Shown here one piece after another: positions 37,231 through 45,374 of a DNA stretch of 64,000 nucleotides. The notes beneath the pieces are model-generated. The model saw only the letters and a program-made list of their open reading frames with translations. It had not been told where the DNA came from and did no database searches. Position 1 is the stretch's first letter. Every line of letters begins with the position of its first letter. The DNA comes from Microtetraspora niveoalba (GTDB taxonomy: Bacteria > Actinomycetota > Actinomycetes > Streptosporangiales > Streptosporangiaceae): contig NZ_BBYM01000003.1 in assembly GCF_001570405.1 (NCBI RefSeq), forward strand, positions 249,139 to 313,138. The letters are read 5' to 3'. A program made the translations under genes and the position numbers.

Positions 37231-38297
37231 AGCTCCGCTGGAGGCTCGCCCTCGCCTCGGCGCTGGCCGCCGCGATCAGCGTGATCGTCGCGATCGTCGC
37301 CGCGTACCTGATCACCTGCCGCAGGGTCGAGAGCGCGCTCGGGCACTACGAGGTGTGGCCGGACCGGCCTCCGGCCGGCGTGCTCGCCAGCCTGGGAGAC
37401 GTCGACGATCTGAGCTGGCCGTTCTTCCTCGCCGCCCTCGGCGGGCTCTGCGTGGCGGGCGCCCTGGGCTGGCTCGCCGCGCACACCGGCCTGCGCCCCG
37501 TGGGCACGCTGAAGGACGCGGCCGAGCGGGTCGCCACGACGCGTGACCTCACCACCCGCATCGAGGTCGCGAAGGATGACGAACTGGGCAGCCTCGCCCG
37601 TAGTTTCAACGTGATGCTCGACGCGCTGGAACGTTCCGCACGCGCGCAGAAACGCCTGGTGGCGGACGCCTCCCACGAGCTGCGCACTCCGCTCACCGCG
37701 CTGCGGACGAACGTCGAGATGTTGATCAGGGGCGGGCTCGGACAGGAGGACCGCGACGAGGTCAGCAAGGCGGTGATGGCCGGGCTGGAGGAGCTGACCG
37801 TGCTGATCTCCGACGTGGTCGAGCTGGCCAGGGACGAGGAACCCGCCGCCATGGTCGAGGACGTACGCATCGACGAGGTCGTCAGGCGGGAGGTGTCGCG
37901 GGCCTCCGCCCACTGGCCGGCCGCGACGTACCGGGTGTCGGTGCAGCCGGCGGTGGTGCGGGGCGTGTCCGACCGGTTGTCCCGCGCGGTGGCCAACCTG
38001 CTGGACAACGCGGGCAAGTACAGCCCGCCCGGAGGGGCCGTCGAGGTGTGCCAGGCCGGAGGCGTGGTGACCGTGCGCGACCACGGGCGGGGGATCGCGC
38101 CCGAGGATCTGCCGCATGTCTTCGACCGGTTCTATCGTGCGCCGGGCGCCCGGTCGATGCCCGGTTCGGGGCTGGGACTCGCCATCGTGCGCCAGGTCGT
38201 GGACAGCCACGGAGGAAGCGTCGCGGCGAGCGCGGCACCCGGCGGAGGGACGCTCGTCCGGCTCGACCTGCCCCTGCACGGCCACCCCTCGACCTGA
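37227..38297 (+). CDS. two-component sensor histidine kinase (HisKA/HATPase)
   Basis: A 356-residue kinase. Two transmembrane helices (about 8-30 and 70-90) flank a short extracytoplasmic loop of some 40 residues. HAMP follows, then HisKA with H150 in [10 protein letters not shown] and HATPase_c ([33 protein letters not shown]). GTG start with AGGGAG upstream, overlapping the response regulator stop. The small sensor loop suggests an in-membrane signal. Confidence 0.93.
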   Translation: MKLRWRLALASALAAAISVIVAIVAAYLITCRRVESALGHYEVWPDRPPAGVLASLGDVDDLSWPFFLAALGGLCVAGALGWLAAHTGLRPVGTLKDAAERVATTRDLTTRIEVAKDDELGSLARSFNVMLDALERSARAQKRLVADASHELRTPLTALRTNVEMLIRGGLGQEDRDEVSKAVMAGLEELTVLISDVVELARDEEPAAMVEDVRIDEVVRREVSRASAHWPAATYRVSVQPAVVRGVSDRLSRAVANLLDNAGKYSPPGGAVEVCQAGGVVTVRDHGRGIAPEDLPHVFDRFYRAPGARSMPGSGLGLAIVRQVVDSHGGSVAASAAPGGGTLVRLDLPLHGHPST

Positions 38298-38431
38298 CCC
38301 GGTGGGGGCTTCGGGAGCGCCCGGGCGTGCTTTCCGGCTCTCGACGGTTGGTCTTGCCCGGCGTGGTCCAAGGCCCGGGACCGAGGCGGAAACCCCACCC
38401 TGACATGACCCGTTCGTGGTGTGGCCCTCGC

Positions 38432-38603
38432 TAATGTGGAAGCAGGTCAAGGGGGCTGTGGCTCCACAAGTGAAGCTTTGCCGATAAGGACGCGGAGGGG
38501 GAACCGCGTCCGGACAGCGGGAACCGCCGGTGCCTTTGGGGAGGGTATCCCGGGCGGACCGCTTGAAGTCGGGGCCGGGCAGTTGGGGGACTGTCCGGCC
38601 CCG
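38432..38603 (+). ncRNA. candidate structured RNA / riboswitch-like leader
   Basis: GGACGCGG/CCGCGTCC folds around an AGGGGGAA loop near 38488-38511. GGGAACCGCCGGTGCCTTTG then GGG follows, and a 14-bp hairpin (CGGGGCCGG-GCAGT at 38570-38583 with ACTGT-CCGGCCCCG at 38590-38603, one G-T) closes the block. The GGGGGAACC and CCGGTGCC-TTGGGG words recall parts of actinobacterial c-di-AMP (ydaO) riboswitches. The 3' element with GTCAGCTAAC is absent, so I do not call it one. The nearest gene downstream begins 1 kb away. Confidence 0.35.
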
Positions 38604-39399
38604 GCGCATGTCCGGGGAAAGTCGCGCGGATCCGCCGCGGTCGGCGTCCCGACGAGACCGCCACCGAGACGCCGCCGAGGACACGTCGAGGGCCTTGTCG
38701 AGGATGCGCCCGAGGACGTCGCCAAGGCGCCGCCGCTCCCGCCGCCCCCGGGGTTCTGTCCGGGAGTTCTCCCGGTTCCCTGTGGGGCCTTTCGACGGTT
38801 CGATTCGTCTTTCACATGAGCACCGTCTGTCCCTTCTTTCGATTCGGTCGCTCTTCTTTCGGCGACGGTTCCGATCAATCGAGGTCCGCGAATGCGCGGG
38901 CCTTTTCTCATGCCTGGGATCACTCCGTCCGGGCGGGCCGGAACGTTCATGCCCGAACGCCTCCCGGCCTTTCCCCCGCCCAGCCGCCGGGATGATCCGG
39001 GTGCCTTCCCGTCGTGTTCACAGCATGTGGATCATGCCTTGGGCGTCGCTGTGACCTGCGCCGCCGTGCGGTGCCGCCTGCCGCTCCCCGTGGTGGTTGC
39101 CGTCCGCTGTACAGGCGTGGCACGGCCTGGGGCCGCCCATGCCCCTGGTTTGCCTGCCGCGGCCTCCATTCAGAGATCGGCCCTTTGCCTTACCGGAAGC
39201 GCCCTTTGCCATGCCGTACACGGAAATGCCGCTGTATACGCGGCTTTCGGCATCCGCAGGTGACTCGCACCAGATCATCTATAGCCGATCCGGTAGATCT
39301 TTTGGGGTCTTTGCGTGATTTCGTTTGCTTTGTCATGTCTTGGTGTGTAGTGTCCATATTGCTGCCGACCGGTGGCTGGACTTTTCAGGAGAGGAGACC

Positions 39400-39420
39400 T
39401 TGCGGGAGACCCCCGCCTGA
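39400..39420 (+). CDS. possible 6-codon leader peptide with strong Shine-Dalgarno
   Basis: AGGAGAGGAG (39387-39396) is among the strongest ribosome binding sites in the window, yet only a 6-codon frame (TTG start, product MRETPA) follows. It could be a leader ORF in the 5' untranslated region of the RlpA-like gene, or a chance match. Evidence is limited to the Shine-Dalgarno. Confidence 0.2.
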   Translation: MRETPA

Positions 39421-39628
39421 CTCTGGCTCCGGGTCCTACGGCCCGTACGTCCGATACGACCATCGGCCCCCAGCCGATTCGTACAGCGCACTGAATGTGC
39501 ATCTCAGTGGCGATCGACATCTCTCGACCCGCTCCGCGCCCCGTGCCCGGCCCGCCCTTGACCTCGCAGGCCTGATACACGACGCACGCGGCCGTCCCCT
39601 GTCGTCTCACGAAAGATCTCAATTCTTC

Positions 39629-40234
39629 ATGAACACGCTGTTTGGCCTGCGCAACAACCGGAAGCTGACCGCTCTGACCGCCGTCGCCGGCGCCGCCTTC
39701 GTGGGCGTCACCGCGTTCGGCGCGACCGCGGCCAGCGCGGCCCCCGCCACGGTGGCCCCGGTGAACGCCGCTCACACCTCCCACACCGCCAAGGTCGCAC
39801 AGGCTCCCGAGCAGAAGGAGCAGGCGCTCCTCCGGGGCAGCACCACCGGCTCGTACTTCTGGGACGACGCGTCGGGACGCCAGGGTGACACCGGCATGCC
39901 CGCCATCGGCAAGCCCATGCAGAAGGGGCTGTTCTCCAGCCCCAGCTGGCCTCTCGGCACCGAGGGCTACATCGTCTACAAGGGCAAGAAGGCGAAGTTC
40001 TTCATCGGCGACCGCGGTCCGGGCATCCCGTCCGACAACGGCGTCATGCTGGACATCGACGGCAAGACCTTCGCCGAGCTCACCGGCGGCACGTGGAACA
40101 CCAACACGCTGACGGTCGAGAACAACGGCGGCGACGGTCACATCAAGATCGACTACGTCATCACCAAGTGGGGCAACGGCCCCGGCACCAAGGGTGCTCC
40201 CCAGCCCTTCTCCTCCGGTGCGTGGAGGGCGTGA
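39629..40234 (+). CDS. secreted RlpA-like double-psi beta-barrel protein
   Basis: 201 residues with a signal peptide ending near SAAPA (about 35), a short Gln/Ala linker and a domain with GDTGMPAIGKPMQKG, a FFIGDRGPG strand and VMLDIDGKTFAEL. The Asp-Arg-Gly-Pro strand matches the core of RlpA-like double-psi barrels. A role at the cell wall is likely; lytic activity is not shown. The ATG at 39629 has only a weak purine stretch upstream. The gene is followed by a strong terminator and the tRNA-Lys gene. Confidence 0.72.
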   Translation: MNTLFGLRNNRKLTALTAVAGAAFVGVTAFGATAASAAPATVAPVNAAHTSHTAKVAQAPEQKEQALLRGSTTGSYFWDDASGRQGDTGMPAIGKPMQKGLFSSPSWPLGTEGYIVYKGKKAKFFIGDRGPGIPSDNGVMLDIDGKTFAELTGGTWNTNTLTVENNGGDGHIKIDYVITKWGNGPGTKGAPQPFSSGAWRA

Positions 40235-40272
40235 CCGAGTCCGGTCCGCCGGTCATTCCCTGAAGCTCGACG

Positions 40273-40296
40273 CTCCCTGGGCCGCGGCCCAGGGAG
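40273..40296 (+). terminator. perfect palindrome terminator after RlpA-like gene
   Basis: CTCCCTGGGC (40273-40282) and GCCCAGGGAG (40287-40296) form a perfect 10-bp stem around CGCG, 38 bases after the stop codon. Confidence 0.75.
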
Positions 40297-40352
40297 ACGG
40301 CGACGAATGTGCGTGACGCCGTGGAGACTGCTAAGGTTACGAGCGTTCGCAG

Positions 40353-40426
40353 GCGCCGCTAGCTCAGTTGGTTAGAGCAGCTGACTCTTAATCAGCGGGT
40401 CCGGGGTTCGAGTCCCTGGCGGCGCA
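40353..40426 (+). tRNA. tRNA-Lys (anticodon CTT)
   Basis: A 74-base cloverleaf. The acceptor stem pairs GCGCCGC with GCGGCGC, followed by discriminator A. The D arm is GCTCAGTTGGTTAGAGC, and the anticodon stem GCTGA/TCAGC has loop CTCTTAA, giving CTT. The T arm carries GGTTCGAGTCC. The 3' CCA is not encoded. Part of it is duplicated at 41482. Confidence 0.97.
40380..40403. repeat. attachment-site-like repeat, copy 1 (inside tRNA-Lys)
   Basis: The 24-base anticodon-arm segment of tRNA-Lys. It matches 41482-41505 in 23 of 24 positions, ending with 17 identical bases, CTTAATCAGCGGGTCCG. Tyrosine integrases often use tRNA anticodon arms as core sites. Confidence 0.7.
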
Positions 40427-40841
40427 CAGAACGAGAGCCCAGGTCGGCATAGCCGGTCTGGGCTTTCCGCATTCGATGGTCGCCATTTGCTGATCACCGC
40501 AGTGGCGTGACGCGCCCCGCCTTGATCGCGACGGTCGCTCGGCCGACCTGCGGTCTCCTCCTCGGACGGCATGTACGTTTCATCGGGCGCCGCGTCGCGG
40601 AGCTTCTCCAGTTGCTGGACGAGGTTCGCACGCCGGCCGAAATCCTGGTCGTCACATGATCGTCACGCCGTTCGCGGTGCGTGACCGGCAGCGAGGGGAG
40701 GTCTCGTCGGCGCGGATCGCCGCCGGCGCCCGGTTGCGCCTTCGGTCGGCACGTCCCTGACCTGAGTTTCGACCGTGTGCGGGGCACGGTCGGCGTCAGG
40801 GGATGTCCGGACCTATCCCGAAAAATCAGGACCGCACTAGC
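40427..40841. other. 415-bp region after tRNA-Lys
   Basis: Apart from the tRNA terminator it contains no convincing gene. Short frames on both strands around 40500-40660 look coding-like (plus: a run RRVAELLQLLDEVRTPAEIL; minus: ANLVQQLEKLRDAAPDETYM) but neither has a good start. Since it lies between the two attachment-like repeats it may hold debris of an integrated element. Confidence 0.5.
40436..40466 (+). terminator. terminator of tRNA-Lys
   Basis: AGCCCAG (40436-40442) pairs with CTGGGCT (40458-40464), followed by TT. An inner CGG/CCG pairing extends the stem. It starts 10 bases after the tRNA. Confidence 0.75.
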
Positions 40842-41309
40842 ATGAGCGCCATGCATCCGCCGGTGCCACCCACCCCATGGATCCAGCCGCCCCCGCCCGT
40901 TCCTCCGGGGGCGCAGGCGCATCTCGTCCTCGACGTGAAGCGGCACTGGCTGAGCTTCATGCTGGCCATGATCACGCCGAAGATCGTCCTCAACGGCCAT
41001 CAGATGCTGGGCCGGTGGGGACGCAACACGATCCCGCTTCCTCCCGGCCAGTACCATCTCCACGTCCACCTGCCCTATCTCCTCCCCGCGCAGATCGGTC
41101 CGGCGGATCTGACGATCTGGCTCCAGCCCGGGATGGCGCTCGAACTCGAGTACCGCGCCCCCATGTGGACCTACTCCAGAGGCGCCCTCGGCCCCGCGCC
41201 ACAGCCGTGGAACGGGAAGGGTTGCGCGATCACGTCCCTGGCGTTCGCGGGCGGCCTGTTGGCGCTCCTGCTGGTGCTGATCGTCGTCGCGGTGCTCTCG
41301 GTCGGCTGA
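40842..41309 (+). CDS. hypothetical Pro-rich protein with C-terminal membrane anchor
   Basis: 155 residues, not recognised. The N-terminus is Pro-rich (PPVPPTPWIQPPPPVPPG), the middle is a beta-rich domain of about 85 residues with HLHVHLPYLL and DLTIWLQPG, and the C-terminus is one transmembrane helix (LAFAGGLLALLLVLIVVAVL). The ATG at 40842 is the most likely start. It is the only clear gene between the tRNA-Lys and its partial copy, so it may be cargo of an integrated element. Confidence 0.7.
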   Translation: MSAMHPPVPPTPWIQPPPPVPPGAQAHLVLDVKRHWLSFMLAMITPKIVLNGHQMLGRWGRNTIPLPPGQYHLHVHLPYLLPAQIGPADLTIWLQPGMALELEYRAPMWTYSRGALGPAPQPWNGKGCAITSLAFAGGLLALLLVLIVVAVLSVG

Positions 41310-41481
41310 CGCCGGGGAGGGGCTCATCACGGAGAGCCGTGCGCGGAGGCCCCCGGTCGTGCGCGGAACCCCGCACTTCCCGTCCTGGCAGCGTGCCGAC
41401 GGGGCCGTCGCCGACCTCCGCCACCCTCATCGGTCACCGAGTATGCGCGAGTGACACCGGCAGGGAGTGACACAGGAAACC

Positions 41482-41505
41482 GCTGACGCTTAATCAGCGG
41501 GTCCG
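41482..41505. repeat. attachment-site-like repeat, copy 2
   Basis: A second, isolated copy of the tRNA-Lys anticodon arm, differing only at position 7 (G for T), with no acceptor, D or T arm around it. The layout is what an integration/excision event at tRNA-Lys would leave. Confidence 0.7.
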
Positions 41506-41608
41506 AGAACTTTCGCATCATCTGTCACATGAGTACCGGGTTCGCGGAAATTGTCAGTCCACAGGGTCAGAGTGAACGGCGACTCCCCAGCTTCCCCGGA
41601 GGCCACCG

Positions 41609-42322
41609 ATGGCGCGACGACGTACCCCGGCCCGGCGACGATCACGGCGACGCCGGACAGACGCCGACTGGTTCTTATGGCTGGTCGCGGCGATCATCCT
41701 GGTCGTCGTGGCCAAATGGCTCATCGAGCTCGTCACCGCGAACTGGCCGCTGGTCATCGGAATCACCGTCGTTTCGGTGGCCGGCGTCATCGGAGCGATG
41801 GTGCTGCGATCCCGGATGCTCGAAACCCGGCGGCAGGAGTGGCTGAGGGACAACGCCCGCCTCGAGAAGGCCGACCGAATGACCGGCGATCAGTTCGAAG
41901 CCCTCGTCGAGGCCCTGCTCCGGCGCGAGGGCTTCCACAAGGTGCACCGGGTCGGCGGCAGCGGCGACGGCGGTGTCGACGTCGTCGGAGTCGCGGCTAC
42001 GGGGAGCCGGTTCGTCGTCCAGTGCAAGAGGTGGACCAAGTCGGTGGGCTCACCCGAGATACGCGACCTTCTCGGCGCGCTTCACGCCTACCCCGGCCAC
42101 CGGGGCGTCCTCGTCACCACGGCGAAGTTCACGGCTCCCGCCCGGCAGTGCGCGGCGGGAACGGACCTGATCCTGATCGATCGCGGTCAGCTCGCCGCCT
42201 GGCTGGCCGGCTCCTTCGTCCTCGACCCCGCCACCCATGCACCTTCCGGCCTCCGATCTCCACGCCGCCCCACGGCACGCCCCCAGGATGGCTTCGGCCT
42301 CGACGGCGCGCTCGGCGAGTAG
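41609..42322 (+). CDS. membrane-anchored Mrr-type restriction endonuclease-like protein
   Basis: A 237-residue protein. An Arg-rich start and two transmembrane helices (21-42, 46-66) precede a PD-(D/E)XK Mrr_cat domain: GDQFEALVEALLRREGF, then D124 in GGVDVV and Q138-x-K140 in VVQCKRW, the catalytic set. The ATG at 41609 is six bases after GGAGG. Mrr-type nucleases cut methylated DNA; membrane-tethered forms are a distinct, poorly studied group. It lies 103 bases beyond the tRNA repeat copy, so it may have arrived with the same element. Confidence 0.85.
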   Translation: MARRRTPARRRSRRRRTDADWFLWLVAAIILVVVAKWLIELVTANWPLVIGITVVSVAGVIGAMVLRSRMLETRRQEWLRDNARLEKADRMTGDQFEALVEALLRREGFHKVHRVGGSGDGGVDVVGVAATGSRFVVQCKRWTKSVGSPEIRDLLGALHAYPGHRGVLVTTAKFTAPARQCAAGTDLILIDRGQLAAWLAGSFVLDPATHAPSGLRSPRRPTARPQDGFGLDGALGE

Positions 42323-42433
42323 GCGGTCACCTGCCCTTCCCCGCGTGGCCATCCGAGACACTCCCTCGTTGAGGCCCTGCTCCCAGCGACGGCGTACGGC
42401 ACGAGACCCGGAACGGGCGGCGGGTGACGGGCC

Positions 42434-42474
42434 GGCCCCGCGTGTGGCTCCTCGGGAGAGCCGTACGCGGGGCC
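42434..42474. terminator. strong hairpin between mrr-like and LPMO genes
   Basis: GGCCCCGCGT (42434-42443) pairs with ACGCGGGGCC (42465-42474), with GGCTC/GAGCC stacked inside. It lies 12 bases beyond the LPMO stop and between convergent genes. Confidence 0.75.
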
Positions 42475-42485
42475 GAGTGACGAGG

Positions 42486-43223
42486 TCAGCTCAGCCGCTG
42501 CCAGAGCGCCGGGGTGTTCGGCGGCTCCCAGCCGGTCAGAGCGGTGTGGGCCTGGAGGCACCGGTAGCTCACGCTGCCGTAGGTGACCTGGTCACCCGGC
42601 TTGTACGCGGTGCCGGCCGCCCAGGTGCCGGACGGGTTGCTCGGGCTCGTCGTGGGGCTCGGGCTGGGGCTCGGGCTCACGGTCGGGCTGGGGCTGGGGC
42701 TGGGGTCGGTGCCGCCGCCCACCTGCAGGTCGATGCAGGAGTAGAAGGCGTTCGGGGTGTCGGCGATGTTCCAGATGGCGAGCACTTTCTGCCTGCCGGA
42801 GAAGCCGCCGAGGTTCACGCTGTGCGAGACGGTGGCGCCGGGCTGGCGCCCCCCGTCGTTGAACAGCGCGACCCGGGTGCCGCCGATGTAGTACTCCCAC
42901 GTGCTCGTGGCGTGGCGGGCGGTCAGCACCCAGTTGAACGTGACGCTGTTGCCCACGCGGGTGGTCGGCCACGCCTTGCTCTCGTCGTCGAGCTGGGCGA
43001 AGCGCGCGTTTCCGCCGCTGCACGACCGCAGGCCCTTCGGGCCCTCCACGCTCTGCGGCTCATAGATGATCTCGCCGCAGTTCGCGACGCGACCCTCGGC
43101 GCACATGGCCTGCCTGCTGGCGGGCGACGACACGTAGCCGTGGGCCAGGGCCGGCGAGGCGAGGAACAGGGTGCTCCCGCCGGCGACGATCGCCGACGAG
43201 ATGAAGATGACCGCTTTTCGCAT
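42486..43223 (-). CDS. AA10 lytic polysaccharide monooxygenase with CBM5/12
   Basis: A 245-residue secreted copper enzyme that oxidatively cleaves chitin (possibly cellulose). The signal peptide ends ALA before H28, so the mature protein begins with the copper-binding His. The histidine brace is completed by H104 in TARHATSTWEY. An AA10 domain (28-175), a Pro/Ser/Thr linker and a C-terminal CBM5/12 (WAAGTAYKPGDQVTYGSVSY) follow. The ATG at 43223 has AAGGAG six bases upstream. Chitin is the likely substrate because of the CBM5/12. Confidence 0.94.
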   Translation of the reverse strand: MRKAVIFISSAIVAGGSTLFLASPALAHGYVSSPASRQAMCAEGRVANCGEIIYEPQSVEGPKGLRSCSGGNARFAQLDDESKAWPTTRVGNSVTFNWVLTARHATSTWEYYIGGTRVALFNDGGRQPGATVSHSVNLGGFSGRQKVLAIWNIADTPNAFYSCIDLQVGGGTDPSPSPSPTVSPSPSPSPTTSPSNPSGTWAAGTAYKPGDQVTYGSVSYRCLQAHTALTGWEPPNTPALWQRLS

Positions 43224-43262
43224 GTCACACTCCTTCTTGCTGGGGGGTAACCCTCAACATAA

Positions 43263-43275
43263 AGGAAAGTTTCCT
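43263..43275. promoter_or_regulatory. palindrome in LPMO promoter
   Basis: AGGAAAGTTTCCT, an odd-length inverted repeat with 6-base arms, lies 39 bases upstream of the LPMO start codon. It is a plausible binding site for a regulator of polysaccharide use; no such gene is adjacent. Confidence 0.5.
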
Positions 43276-43355
43276 AACAGTAAATGTCTCCGTTACCTCA
43301 TTCGCCGATTGTTGTCGAGAGGCCGGAGCTCCCCTCTCGATCGCAGAGGGCCCTC

Positions 43356-44372
43356 TCAGAGGGCGATCAGCACCCCCGCGTACGCGAGCCCGCCGATGAG
43401 CAGCCACGAGGCGAACCCCAACGCGAGCGCCCGCGGCCCGGTACGGCGCAGCGAGGCGAGGTGGACACCGGTGCCCAGACCGAACATCGCCGCGGCGAGC
43501 AGCCACGTGTCGAAGGTCTTGATCGCGTCGAGGGCTCCGGGGGCCAGCAGGCCGGTGCTCCGTACGGCGACCATGGCGAGGAAGCCGACCACGAACAGCG
43601 GCACGATCGGAGGACGTTCGCCGCCCGCGACGGCGGTGCCCGCCCGGCGGCGCGCGATGCCGACGCCGGCGAGGAGGGGGGCCAGCAGCGCGACCCTGGT
43701 CAGCTTGACGACGACGGCCGCGCCCAGAGCGCCAGGAACGGTCGCCGCGGTCGCGACGACCTGGGAGACCTCGTGGACGCTCGCGCCGGTCCACGCCCCG
43801 AACGTACGCGGGTCGAGGCCGAGCGGCCCCCGCAGGAGCGGCAGCAGGAAGATCGCGAGAGTGCCGCAGACGGTCACCAGGCCGATGCCCGTGGCGACGT
43901 CCTCCTCGTCGCTTTCGGAGACGCTGTTCATCGCGGCGATCGCCGCCGCGCCGCATACGGCCGATCCCGTGGCGATGAGGAGCGACTGCCCCGGCCGCAC
44001 CCCCATCCGCCGGCCCAGCCACTGAGTGCCGAGGAACGTCGCGACGGTGACGACCACGACCGCGCCGAGCATGGGGCCGCCCAGCCCGAGTACGTCCGAC
44101 ACGGCCAGTTGGAGCCCGAGCAGGACGACCCCGGCACGCAGGACCTGCTTCGCGGAGAACCGCGTACCGGCGCGGGCCCACGGGCGGATCAGCCCCGAGT
44201 TGGCCGCGACCACCCCCAGCAGGATGGCGCCGGTGAGGATCCCGATCGCGGGGACGAGCCGGTTGAGCAGGACGGCGAGCACGACGGCGGCGACGGTGAG
44301 CGCGAGCCCCGGCAGCAGCGGGACGACCCGCGAGGCGGGTGCCGGAGGCGCCGCCCGTTCATCGGTGATCAA
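43356..44372 (-). CDS. YeiH family putative anion (sulfate/sulfonate) exporter
   Basis: A 338-residue membrane protein of the YeiH/UPF0324 family, about ten helices, with SLLIATGSAVCGAAAIAAMN and WTGASVHEVSQVVATAA, the family cores. The TTG start at 44372 has GGAGGAAAG five bases upstream; no ATG is in frame nearby. It is divergent from a LysR gene, the arrangement seen for yeiH/yeiE in many bacteria, which suggests LysR control. The transported ion is inferred from family work, not proven. Confidence 0.88.
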   Translation of the reverse strand: MITDERAAPPAPASRVVPLLPGLALTVAAVVLAVLLNRLVPAIGILTGAILLGVVAANSGLIRPWARAGTRFSAKQVLRAGVVLLGLQLAVSDVLGLGGPMLGAVVVVTVATFLGTQWLGRRMGVRPGQSLLIATGSAVCGAAAIAAMNSVSESDEEDVATGIGLVTVCGTLAIFLLPLLRGPLGLDPRTFGAWTGASVHEVSQVVATAATVPGALGAAVVVKLTRVALLAPLLAGVGIARRRAGTAVAGGERPPIVPLFVVGFLAMVAVRSTGLLAPGALDAIKTFDTWLLAAAMFGLGTGVHLASLRRTGPRALALGFASWLLIGGLAYAGVLIAL

Positions 44373-44448
44373 CTTTCCTCCACTTCGTTGTGTTCACCAC
44401 GGTTCCGTCGCGGATGGCCGCTCGCTAGCCGGAAGATGGCGACGGATC

Positions 44449-44465
44449 CATAGAATGTTTCTATG
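44449..44465. promoter_or_regulatory. inverted repeat overlapping the lysR start codon
   Basis: CATAGA (44449-44454) and TCTATG (44460-44465) are a perfect dyad around ATGTT; the right arm contains the lysR ATG. It has the T-N11-A layout of a LysR box and lies between divergent genes, so it should act in autoregulation and yeiH control. Confidence 0.6.
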
Positions 44466-45374
44466 AGGCTGAACCGCTGGCCCGATCTCGAGGCGCTCGC
44501 CCTGCTGGTCACGGTGAGCGAGCTGGGCGGGGTCGGCCGCGCGGCCCGGCAACTCGGCATCTCCCAGCCGTCGGCGAGCAGCCGCCTGCGGACCCTGGAG
44601 CGGCGGCTCGGCGTGCCGGTGCTCCAGCGCCTGCCCGTGGGGTCCCGGCTGACCGCCGAGGGGCAGATGGTGGTCGACTGGGCGCGCGAGGTGCTCGGCG
44701 CGGCCGACGCCCTGATGACCGGCGTCACGGCGATGCGCCGCGAGCGCGGCGCCGCGCTCCCGGTGGCCGCGAGCATGACCGTCGCCGAGTACCTGGTGCC
44801 GGGCTGGCTCATCGCGCTGCGCCCGGTCGAGCCGGACGTCACCGTCGGGCTGCAGGTCGTGAACTCCGCCCGGGTCGCCGAGCTGGTGCTGGCGGGCGAG
44901 GCGGAGATCGGGTTCGTCGAGGGGCCGTCGTTGCCGGTCGGCCTCGCCTCCCGGCTGGTCGGACGGGACCGGCTGGTGGTCGTCGTCTCGCCCGGGCATC
45001 CGTGGGCCCGGCGTCGTACGCCGTTGCGCCCACGCGAGCTGGCGGCCACGCCGCTGATCGTCCGCGAGCCCGGATCGGGGACGCGGATCACGTTCGAGAC
45101 CGTGATGGAGCGTCACGGGCCGCTGGCCGAGCCGCTGCTGGAACTGGGCTCGAACTCCGCCGTTAAGGTGGCGCTCGCCTCCGGTGCGGGGCCGGCCGTG
45201 CTCAGCGAGCTCGCCGTGGCCGACGAACTCGCCGACGGCAGGCTGCTCGCGGTGCATCCGGAAGGCGTCGATCTCCAGCGGAAACTGCGCGCCGTCTGGA
45301 TCGAGGGGCGGCGGCTGGACGGCCCCGCGCGCTCGCTGCTCACCCTCGCCGCGCGTCGTCCTCTCGGATCCTGA
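44463..45374 (+). CDS. LysR family transcriptional regulator
   Basis: A 303-residue regulator with an N-terminal winged HTH (VGRAARQLGISQPSASSRLR) and a periplasmic-binding-like effector domain. The ATG at 44463 has no Shine-Dalgarno and lies within an inverted repeat, so the transcript may be leaderless and autorepressed. It is divergent from the YeiH transporter, its most likely target. Confidence 0.9.
   Translation: MRLNRWPDLEALALLVTVSELGGVGRAARQLGISQPSASSRLRTLERRLGVPVLQRLPVGSRLTAEGQMVVDWAREVLGAADALMTGVTAMRRERGAALPVAASMTVAEYLVPGWLIALRPVEPDVTVGLQVVNSARVAELVLAGEAEIGFVEGPSLPVGLASRLVGRDRLVVVVSPGHPWARRRTPLRPRELAATPLIVREPGSGTRITFETVMERHGPLAEPLLELGSNSAVKVALASGAGPAVLSELAVADELADGRLLAVHPEGVDLQRKLRAVWIEGRRLDGPARSLLTLAARRPLGS

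Larger units (their letters stand above)
38298..39628. other. 1.3-kb stretch without a convincing gene
   Basis: Open frames here on both strands are Arg/Pro/Ser-rich and resemble no protein family. The left part (38430-38610) is dense in stable hairpins and is listed separately. The right part (39254-39628) is AT-richer and would be the promoter and leader of the RlpA-like gene, including a strong Shine-Dalgarno without a long frame. Otherwise I see nothing. Confidence 0.6.

Noticed and set aside
38432-38603. c-di-AMP (ydaO) riboswitch
   Set aside because: Two motif-like words match but the conserved 3' GTCAGCTAAC part is missing and no target gene follows closely, so only a generic structured RNA is proposed.
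38447-38950. 167-codon minus-strand frame in the gene-free kilobase
   Set aside because: Arg/Pro/Gly-rich, no domain, weak start; overlaps the strong hairpins on the other strand.
40505-40660. Small gene between tRNA-Lys and the Pro-rich protein
   Set aside because: Both strands give coding-like but startless short frames, so neither can be supported.
41482-41505. Second tRNA gene
   Set aside because: Only the anticodon arm is present; acceptor, D and T arms are missing.
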